The notes below the pieces were generated by a model that saw only the letters and a program-made list of their open reading frames with translations, was not told the origin of the DNA and searched no databases. Shown here one piece after another: positions 1 to 6,134 of a stretch of DNA of 6,134 bases. The position numbers and the translations under genes were made by a program. The stretch lies in the NCBI GenBank assembly GCA_903953985.1, contig CAJBLW010000491.1, positions 1 through 6,134 of the forward strand, written 5' to 3'. Numbering within the stretch: position 1 is the stretch's first letter; each line of letters begins with the position of its first letter. Source of the DNA: an uncultured Burkholderiales bacterium (GTDB lineage: Bacteria > Pseudomonadota > Gammaproteobacteria > Burkholderiales > Burkholderiaceae_C).

Positions 1-2718
1 CACTGGGGCGACATCATCGACGGGCGCGAATGGCTGCAGGCCGAGCGCCGCCGCCATGACTATCGACGGGGCGAGGTGTTGGCTCATTTGCCTATGGCGC
101 AGATGCACCTGCACGCGCCCACGCTGCTGGCTGCTTGGGGGCGGCAGGGGCGGGATTTCATCCGCCAGCTCGACGCGTTTGACAACCTGCAAGCGGCACA
201 GCAACTCACGCAGTGGCCACGCCTGGACTTTTTTGAGGACGTGCCCGGCGAAGACGGCACGCGCTTGCTGGCGCAGTTGCAGCGGCGAATTCGCGATTTG
301 GAGCCGTCCAGCGGAGGTGCCCCTGTTGAGCCATGGGCCAAGGGCGATCAATCGTTGGTGTTCAAAATCGCCCACAGCCCGGTGCGCGAGTTGGAGGTGC
401 TGCACGACCAACTGCTGCAATGGTTCCATACCCCGCCGGGCGATCAGTCTGTGTCACCTCGCGACGTGGTGGTCATGGTGCCCGACATCGAAACCATGGC
501 CCCGGCGATCCGCGCCGTGTTTGGCCAGTACAAGCGCGCCGATGCGCGGTTCATTCCGTTCGACATTGCCGACTTGGGCGCGCAGGCCACAAGTGGGCTG
601 ATTCATGCGGTGGAGTGGTTGCTGGCCTTGCCGCAGCAGCGCAGCCGCATGAGCGAACTGGTCGAGCTGCTCGAAGTGCCAGCGCTGGCCGCCCGCTTTG
701 GATTGGATGAAGACGGTCTGCCCACGCTGTTGCGCTGGATGGCGGGCTCGGGCATTCGTTGGGGCCTGTCGGTTGAACACCGCGCAGGCCTTGGCCTGGG
801 CGTGTGCGGCGAGGACAACTCGGCGTTGTTTGGTGTGCAGCGCATGCTCATGGGTTATGCCTGCGGGGCGGACCCGGTGGCCGTCGATGCGCCCGGGGCC
901 ACGCCTTACCCCGAAGTCGGCGGGCTGGACGCTGAGCTGGCCGGGTCTTTGGCACACCTGCTGCAGGCCTTGATCGACTGGTGGCAAACCTGCACGCAAG
1001 AGGCCACGCCCGCGCAATGGGCCGAGCGAGGCCGCGCCTTGCTGGCCGCGATGTTCAAGCCGCGAGACGACAACGACCGCAACGCGATCGCGGCACTCGA
1101 CCAGGCGCTGACCGATTGGGTACGCGCCTGCGCTGAGGCTGGTTTTGCAGAGGCCGTGCCGCTGGCGGTGGCGCGATCAGCCTGGCTTGAGGCGCTGAAA
1201 ACGCCCCGACTCGAGCAGCGCTTTCGGGCCGGGGGCGTGACCTTTTGCACGCTCATGCCCATGCGGGCCATCCCTTTCAAGGTGGTGTGCTTGCTCGGTA
1301 TGAACGACGGCGACTACCCGCGCCGCAGCCCGCGTGCCGACTTTGACCTGATGGGCCTGCCCGGTATGAGCCGCCCCGGCGACCGCTCGCGCCGTGACGA
1401 CGACCGCCAGCTCATGCTCGAAGCCCTGCTGTCGGCCCGCCAAGTGCTTTATGCCAGCTGGAGTGGTCGCAGCGTGCGCGACAACAGCGAACAACCGCCT
1501 TCGGTGCTGGTGTCTCAACTGCGTGATGAGATCGACCTGCTGTGGGGCAAGGACACGGCCCATCGCCTGACCACCGTGCACCCGCTGCAAGCCTTCAGCC
1601 GCACCTATTTTGAAGAGGGCAGTGGTTTGTTGACCTATGCCAAGGAGTGGCGCGCGGCGCAGGACACCCAGCCCCGCGAGGCAGTCCCCGAAGGACCGGT
1701 TTCGCTCTTGCCACCGCTCGAATCCGCTAACGGCGTGCCCGTCATCACGCTCATCCAACTCACCCGTTTTCTGCGCAAGCCGGTGGGCGCGTTTTTCCGC
1801 GAGCGATTGCAGGTGCACCTGGAGGACGAGCGCAGCGAGTTGCATGACGAAGAGCTGTTTGGGCTGGCAGGCCTGGACCTGTACCAGTTGATCGACCACG
1901 AACTGCAGCATGTGCCTGCCGAGTTGAGTGCCGACACCTTGCCCGCGCATGTGCAGCAGGTGGTGCAGCGCCTGCGCCAAGCCGGGGCTTTGCCGCTGGC
2001 GGGCATGGGCATGCTCGCCGCAGAACATCTCAAGGCCCGCCTGCAGGCCATGTTGGCCGCAGCGTTGCGCGAGCGGCAGGTTTATCCCGAAGCGGCCGAG
2101 CGCCTTTTGGTGGATTGGGCGCACCCCCAAGTCGCTTTGCAGGACGCGCTGGGCGATGTGCTGGTGGGCACGGGTATGAATGAGGGCGGACTGATGTCCT
2201 TGCACCTGCGCGCCAGCGATCTGGCCAATCTGAAAAATAAAACACCGCAGGCCTACCCGGACAAGCTGATCGACATCTGGCTGCTGTCGCTGGCCGCTGC
2301 CGCCATGGACCAGCCCTTGAAGTGTGTGGTGGTGGGCCGCAACGCCGTGCTGCGCATTGCCGAGCCAGCACCAGAGGCCGCACGCGCCCAGTTGACCGCG
2401 CTGTTGGCCGTTTGGGCCGAGGGCATGCGTTGGCCGCTACCGCTGCCACCCGGTGTGGCGCTGCAGTGGCTCAAAGACCCGGACAACCCCAACGCGCTGG
2501 CCGATACCTACGAGGGCAGTGACTTCAAGCGCGCAGAAAAAGACAAAGATCCGGCGCTGGCCCGCACCTACCCCACGGTGGAGGACTTGCTGGCTACTGG
2601 CGAGTTCGAGCGCTTGGCCCAAACCGTTTACGCGCCCTTGAAGGCCTGGGCCGAGCAAGCCGAGATCGAGGCCTTGCCCGATGCGCCCCACGATAGCGAA
2701 GAGGGAGAACTGGCATGA
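1..2718 (+). CDS. recC: RecC, gamma subunit of the RecBCD helicase-nuclease (5' end cut off by the window)
   Basis: RecC is the non-catalytic subunit of RecBCD. It holds RecB and RecD, splits the incoming duplex and scans the 3'-ended strand for Chi. The frame is open from base 1 to the TGA at 2716-2718, giving 905 residues. E. coli RecC has 1122, so roughly the first 200-250 are missing, including most of the known Chi-contact residues. The ATG at 76 is internal: the codons before it already read as RecC-like sequence (HWGDII...). Blocks closely matching E. coli RecC, numbered from the first visible residue, are FKIAHSP near 121, PRDVVVMVPDI near 153, LMPMRAIPFKVVCLLGMNDG from 418, GDRSRRDDDR at 460-469 and a RFLRKPVGAFF block near 590. 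The first blocks belong to the degenerate helicase-like part and the last begins the inactive nuclease-like C-terminal domain. The C-terminus ends in an acidic tail. No frameshift or internal stop was seen. The stop overlaps the recB start by four bases. Confidence 0.97.
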   Translation, partial: HWGDIIDGREWLQAERRRHDYRRGEVLAHLPMAQMHLHAPTLLAAWGRQGRDFIRQLDAFDNLQAAQQLTQWPRLDFFEDVPGEDGTRLLAQLQRRIRDLEPSSGGAPVEPWAKGDQSLVFKIAHSPVRELEVLHDQLLQWFHTPPGDQSVSPRDVVVMVPDIETMAPAIRAVFGQYKRADARFIPFDIADLGAQATSGLIHAVEWLLALPQQRSRMSELVELLEVPALAARFGLDEDGLPTLLRWMAGSGIRWGLSVEHRAGLGLGVCGEDNSALFGVQRMLMGYACGADPVAVDAPGATPYPEVGGLDAELAGSLAHLLQALIDWWQTCTQEATPAQWAERGRALLAAMFKPRDDNDRNAIAALDQALTDWVRACAEAGFAEAVPLAVARSAWLEALKTPRLEQRFRAGGVTFCTLMPMRAIPFKVVCLLGMNDGDYPRRSPRADFDLMGLPGMSRPGDRSRRDDDRQLMLEALLSARQVLYASWSGRSVRDNSEQPPSVLVSQLRDEIDLLWGKDTAHRLTTVHPLQAFSRTYFEEGSGLLTYAKEWRAAQDTQPREAVPEGPVSLLPPLESANGVPVITLIQLTRFLRKPVGAFFRERLQVHLEDERSELHDEELFGLAGLDLYQLIDHELQHVPAELSADTLPAHVQQVVQRLRQAGALPLAGMGMLAAEHLKARLQAMLAAALRERQVYPEAAERLLVDWAHPQVALQDALGDVLVGTGMNEGGLMSLHLRASDLANLKNKTPQAYPDKLIDIWLLSLAAAAMDQPLKCVVVGRNAVLRIAEPAPEAARAQLTALLAVWAEGMRWPLPLPPGVALQWLKDPDNPNALADTYEGSDFKRAEKDKDPALARTYPTVEDLLATGEFERLAQTVYAPLKAWAEQAEIEALPDAPHDSEEGELA
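2160..2167 (+). other. Exact match to the E. coli Chi octamer GCTGGTGG, within recC
   Basis: The bases read GCTGGTGG on the + strand, within the recC codons for Asp-Val-Leu-Val-Gly. This is the E. coli Chi sequence; an E. coli-type enzyme would respond to it when arriving from the right (3') side. I found no other copy on either strand by eye. Chi differs between lineages and the Chi of this organism is unknown. In GC-rich coding DNA one chance match in 6 kb is not surprising, so the sequence match is certain but a functional role is not established. Confidence 0.25.
2701..2709 (+). promoter_or_regulatory. Ribosome-binding site of recB, inside the end of recC
   Basis: The purine run GAGGGAGAA contains GGAG at 2704-2707, seven bases before the ATG at 2715, which is good Shine-Dalgarno spacing. 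It supports 2715 as the recB start. It lies within the last recC codons (Glu-Glu-Gly-Glu), so ribosomes finishing recC stop right at the recB start. This arrangement usually gives translational coupling; coupling itself is inferred, not shown. Confidence 0.75.
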
Positions 2719-5700
2719 ACACCCCCCACGCTCTCAATCCGCACACCTTTCCCCTGCGCGGCAGCCACCTGATTGAGGCGAGCGCTGGCACCGGCAAGAC
2801 CTGGACGATTGCGGCGCTGTATGTGCGCCTGGTGCTGGGCCACGGCCAAGAGGGCACCGCACCTGTGCGCCCCATGCTGCCGCAAGATGTGCTGGTCATG
2901 ACCTTCACCCGCGCCGCCACACGCGAGCTGTCGGACCGCATCCGCGCCCGCCTGACCGAGGCGGCGCAGGTGTTCCGGGGCATGGCCAAAACGGATGATG
3001 ACTTTCTGCAACAACTGAAGGACGAGTACCCCGAAGGCGAGCCCCGCGAGCAAGCCGCCCACCGCCTGGCGTTGGCCGCGCAGGCCATGGACGACGCGGC
3101 CGTTTACACCATCGATGCTTGGTGCCAGCGCATGCTGCGCGAACACGCCTTCGACAGCGGCAGTCTGTTTGAAGAAAACCTGGTCGGCGACGAAGCCGCG
3201 TTGCGCCTCGAAGCAGTGCAGGACTACTGGCGTCAGCAGCTCTACCCCATGGACACCGCCTTGGTGACACAGGTGTTGGGCGTTTGGCGCGATGTGCCTG
3301 CGCTTGAACAAGACATGCGCGCCCTGATGGCCGTGCCTCTGGCCGACGCTGCCCCCGGCACGCTGGCGCAGGTATTCGGCGCGGCACTGGCCGAACGCGA
3401 CGCGCAACTGCAGGCCCTCAAACAGGGCTGGGGCGAGAAGGCCGACAACTTGCTGGGCTGGATCGAGGCTCAACTGGAGCATCACAAATCCAGCTGGGAT
3501 GGCCGCAAGCTGACGTACAAAAAATGCGCCGAGTGGTTGACCGTGCTCAAAGACTGGGCGCAAGGGCCAGAAGATGGCAAGCGCCTTGAAAAAGCCATGA
3601 AAGCCGGCTGGTCACGCTTCACCCCCCAAGGCCTGCTCGAATGCCTAAAGCCCGGCGAAGCGCCCGTGGATTTGCCGTCAGAGTCTCAAGCCTATTCCGA
3701 TCTGCAAGCCGCTTTGTTGACCTTGCCCGATCCCACCCAAGTCGCCCGTCTGCACGCCCGCACCCATGTGCTGCAGCGCATGGCCGAGCTCAAGCGGCGC
3801 AGCGGCTTGTTTGGCTTTGCCGACATGCTGCAGCGCCTCGATGTCGCGCTGGCCGACCCGGAGGCGGGCGAGCGTCTGGCCCAGCGCCTGCGCGAGCAGT
3901 TTCCAGTGGCGATGATCGACGAGTTCCAGGACACCTCACCGCTGCAGTTCCGCATCTTTGACCGCATCTACCGGACGGCTGACAACCGGCCAGACACGGC
4001 GATGCTGCTGATCGGAGACCCCAAGCAATCGATCTATGGTTTTCGGGGCGCGGACATTCACAGCTACTTGGCCGCACGCCGCGCCACTACTGGCCGTCAC
4101 CATGTGCTGGGCACCAACTTCCGCTCCACCCAAGCGGTGGTAGATGTGGTCAACCGCTGGTTCGACATGGCGCCAGACGCCTTTGGCTACAAGCAAGGCG
4201 ATCAAGACGATCAGGATCCGCTGCCCTTCCAGCCCGTGGGCGCGAAGGGTCGCGATGAAATCTTCAAAACAAGAGCAGGCGATGTGCAAGCCATGACCGT
4301 GGTGCACGACGCCACTTTGCGCAGCACACGCGATGCGCAGTTGCATCTGTCGTCCCTGTGCGCCGAGCAAATCGTGGCCTGGCTGAGCGACCCACAAGCG
4401 CGTTTTGCCGATGCGAAAAACGGCGACAAACCCTTGCAGCCCAAAGACATCGCCGTGCTGGTGCGCACCGGCAAAGAGGCCGCAGCCGTGCGAGACGCGC
4501 TGCGGGTGCGTGGCGTGGCCTCGGTCTATTTGTCAGACCGCGACTCGGTGTTTGCCAGCGACGAAGCGCAAGACCTTTGCCTGTGGCTGCGCGGTGTGGC
4601 CGAGCCGCAAGACATGCGCCGCGTACGCGCCGCATTGGGCACGCGCACGGTGGGCCTGTCGCTGGCCGAGCTGTTCGACCTGGCCACGCAAGACGAACTG
4701 CTGGACACCCGCGCCGAGCAGATGCGCGAACTGCACCAGACCTGGCAAAGCCAAGGCGTGCTGGCCATGCTGCGCCAGTCGCTCCATGTGCTGCAGTTGG
4801 CCGGTCGCTGGCGCGGCCAGAGCGACGGAGAGCGCCGTCTGACCAATGTGCTGCACCTGGCCGAATTGTTGCAAGCGGCCAGCGGCCAAATCGATGGCGA
4901 GCAGGCCCTGATCCGCTGGTTGGCCCAGCAGATGGATGAAGCGCAGTCGGACAATGCCAGCGGTGGCGAAGAGCAAACCGTCCGGCTCGAAAGCGATGAA
5001 GACCTCGTCAAGGTCATCACCATCCACGCCAGCAAGGGCCTTGAGTACCCGGTGGTGTGCCTGCCCTTTGCGCACAGCCACCGCGTGGTCACGGCCGACA
5101 AGGCCGCTGTGCTGCAATTGGACGGTGGCAAGGGCGAACGTCACTGGACGCTGGACTTTGACAAGGACGACTCCAAAATCGCAGACCGCGACCGCCTGCG
5201 TGAAGACCTGCGCCTGTGGTACGTCGCGCTCACGCGGGCGTGCCACGCGCTGTGGGTGGGCTGGGGCGCGGTCAAACGCGGCAACGGCAAAACCTGTGTG
5301 AACCATGGCAGTGCAGCCGGGCATTTGCTGAGTGGCGGTCATGAATTAGAGGCCGCCGATTGGCTGAGCAAGCTGCAAGCCCTGCAGACGGATGCCCAAG
5401 GACAGGCCTTGTCGGTGCACCTGCAAGTCGTCCCCGCCGATGTGCCGCTGACGTTGTGGCAAAAACCTGCGCACACCACCGAATTGCGCGAGGCGCTGAG
5501 CTGCACCGCCCGCATCGACAAGTCGTGGACGATCGCGAGTTTTTCGCGCCTGACGCGTGACCTGTCTTCGCAGACCCTGGCGCCTTTGGTGTTGCACCTG
5601 AACCCGCCGCGCCCCGCAGACGATGAACCGCCCGAGGATGCGGCCCTGCCCACGGCCAGGGTGTCCAGCCCCGGTGCTTTGGCCCCTTGGCACGGCTTTG

Positions 5701-6134
5701 CCAAAGGCCCCACAGCAGGCAACTTTTTGCACGACCAACTCGAATGGCTGGCGGCCGATGGCTTTGCCATGGATGCAGCCAAGGCCGAGCGCCTGAAGTA
5801 CCGATGTGAAAACGCCGGTTATAAAGCCCAGACCGACGACGTACTGCAGTGGCTCACCCGTGTGGTGGCGCAGCCTTTGCGCGGGCCGAACGCACCGCTG
5901 AACGCCTTGGGTGACTTGCTGCCCGAGATGGAGTTCTGGCTGCCCGCCGAGCGCCTGCACGCACGCGAGGTCGATGCGTTGTGCCAACAGCACCTGTTGC
6001 CCGGCGTGAGCCGCCCGCAACTGCCCGACGCGCAGCTGCACGGCATGCTGATGGGCTTTGCCGATCTGGTGTTCGAGCACGAAGGCCGCTACTGGGTGCT
6101 CGACTACAAATCCAATTACCTGGGGACCGATGAC
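2715..6134 (+). CDS. recB: RecB, beta subunit of RecBCD: 3'-to-5' SF1A helicase and nuclease (3' end cut off by the window)
   Basis: RecB drives 3'-to-5' unwinding, cuts both strands and, after Chi, loads RecA. The frame is open from ATG 2715 to the window end (1140 residues). The start is supported by the Shine-Dalgarno site and by Walker A lysine K28, against K29 in E. coli. SF1 helicase motifs in order are: Walker A AGTGKT (24-29); Ia TFTRAATREL (63-72); YTIDAWCQRM (131-140); Walker B DEFQDT (402-407); III GDPKQSIYGFRGAD (434-447); IV NFRS (468-471); V TIHASKGLEYP (769-779); VI YVALTRA (836-842). ERRLTNVLHLAELLQ from 706 matches E. coli RecB's 2B-region block. The nuclease domain shows H1006, E1071, D1117 and D1130-Y-K1132-SN, corresponding to E. 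coli H956, E1020, D1067, D1080 and K1082. Both activities therefore look intact. Nuclease residues sit ~50 positions later than in E. coli, so the full protein is probably ~1230-1240 residues. The missing ~100 include the final nuclease helices. recD likely follows. Confidence 0.97.
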   Translation, partial: MNTPHALNPHTFPLRGSHLIEASAGTGKTWTIAALYVRLVLGHGQEGTAPVRPMLPQDVLVMTFTRAATRELSDRIRARLTEAAQVFRGMAKTDDDFLQQLKDEYPEGEPREQAAHRLALAAQAMDDAAVYTIDAWCQRMLREHAFDSGSLFEENLVGDEAALRLEAVQDYWRQQLYPMDTALVTQVLGVWRDVPALEQDMRALMAVPLADAAPGTLAQVFGAALAERDAQLQALKQGWGEKADNLLGWIEAQLEHHKSSWDGRKLTYKKCAEWLTVLKDWAQGPEDGKRLEKAMKAGWSRFTPQGLLECLKPGEAPVDLPSESQAYSDLQAALLTLPDPTQVARLHARTHVLQRMAELKRRSGLFGFADMLQRLDVALADPEAGERLAQRLREQFPVAMIDEFQDTSPLQFRIFDRIYRTADNRPDTAMLLIGDPKQSIYGFRGADIHSYLAARRATTGRHHVLGTNFRSTQAVVDVVNRWFDMAPDAFGYKQGDQDDQDPLPFQPVGAKGRDEIFKTRAGDVQAMTVVHDATLRSTRDAQLHLSSLCAEQIVAWLSDPQARFADAKNGDKPLQPKDIAVLVRTGKEAAAVRDALRVRGVASVYLSDRDSVFASDEAQDLCLWLRGVAEPQDMRRVRAALGTRTVGLSLAELFDLATQDELLDTRAEQMRELHQTWQSQGVLAMLRQSLHVLQLAGRWRGQSDGERRLTNVLHLAELLQAASGQIDGEQALIRWLAQQMDEAQSDNASGGEEQTVRLESDEDLVKVITIHASKGLEYPVVCLPFAHSHRVVTADKAAVLQLDGGKGERHWTLDFDKDDSKIADRDRLREDLRLWYVALTRACHALWVGWGAVKRGNGKTCVNHGSAAGHLLSGGHELEAADWLSKLQALQTDAQGQALSVHLQVVPADVPLTLWQKPAHTTELREALSCTARIDKSWTIASFSRLTRDLSSQTLAPLVLHLNPPRPADDEPPEDAALPTARVSSPGALAPWHGFAKGPTAGNFLHDQLEWLAADGFAMDAAKAERLKYRCENAGYKAQTDDVLQWLTRVVAQPLRGPNAPLNALGDLLPEMEFWLPAERLHAREVDALCQQHLLPGVSRPQLPDAQLHGMLMGFADLVFEHEGRYWVLDYKSNYLGTDD

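Noticed and set aside
56..601. A 181-codon + strand frame near the window start
   Set aside because: It is out of frame with recC, and its translation is a Cys-, Trp- and Arg-rich shadow. The overlapping frame matches RecC.
1177..2205. A 342-codon open frame on the - strand opposite recC
   Set aside because: It lies wholly across well-conserved RecC sequence. Long antisense frames are expected in GC-rich genes with G/C third positions. Its translation is rich in His, Gln, Arg and Ala, with no recognisable domain.
2628..3563. A 311-codon open frame on the - strand spanning the recC-recB junction
   Set aside because: It runs opposite the RecB Walker A and motif Ia coding region, which is clearly coding on the + strand. 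No recognisable protein family or convincing start signal was seen, so it is an antisense shadow.
4358..4939. A 193-codon + strand frame within recB
   Set aside because: It is an arginine- and alanine-rich out-of-frame reading of recB, typical of GC-rich shadow frames. The recB frame continues through it uninterrupted.
4533..5342. A 269-codon open frame on the - strand opposite recB motifs V and VI
   Set aside because: The + strand here encodes conserved helicase motifs, and the antisense product resembles no family I know. It is a composition artefact.
5684..5707. An inverted repeat (TTGGCA, six-base loop, TGCCAA, plus two outer pairs) that could form a hairpin
   Set aside because: It is inside recB coding sequence, short, and not followed by a T run. 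It is not a terminator, and a chance hairpin in GC-rich coding DNA is the simplest reading.
1..6134. The possibility of a novel defence or mobile system
   Set aside because: The whole window is accounted for by two conserved housekeeping genes. There are no integrase, transposase, CRISPR, toxin-antitoxin or phage-like genes, and no change in base composition that would suggest an insertion.

Overview
The window is one continuous two-gene coding stretch on the + strand, carrying most of recC followed directly by most of recB. Together with RecD, these encode the RecBCD (exonuclease V) helicase-nuclease, which processes double-strand DNA ends for homologous recombination and degrades linear DNA. 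Both genes are cut by the window edges: recC lacks its 5' part, and recB lacks its last ~100 codons.

Organism: the DNA is GC-rich (estimated a little over 60% by eye), with strong G/C third positions in both genes. Several protein blocks match E. coli RecC and RecB closely, so this is a proteobacterial RecBCD rather than AddAB or actinobacterial type. In E. coli and relatives the ptrA (protease III) gene lies between recC and recB. Here the stop of recC and the start of recB share four bases (ATGA) and nothing lies between them. This compact layout and the base composition fit a betaproteobacterium, perhaps Burkholderiales/Comamonadaceae. That placement is inference; no rRNA or other marker is present.

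Layout: 1-2718 is recC without its N-terminus (905 residues visible plus TGA). 2701-2709 is a purine-rich ribosome-binding site inside the end of recC. 2715-6134 is recB (1140 residues visible), with the complete set of SF1 helicase motifs and the main catalytic residues of the C-terminal nuclease. There is no intergenic DNA, no RNA gene, no mobile element and no repeat array. recD would be expected downstream, but it is outside the window.

Working together: RecB is the 3'-to-5' motor and carries the only nuclease. RecC is the inactive helicase-like subunit that splits the duplex and scans the 3' strand for Chi. The overlapping start and stop suggest translational coupling, which suits subunits needed in equal amounts. 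I found no sign of an undescribed system. The few points for a second look are the gene junction, an exact copy of the E. coli Chi octamer in recC, and an acidic tail on RecC.
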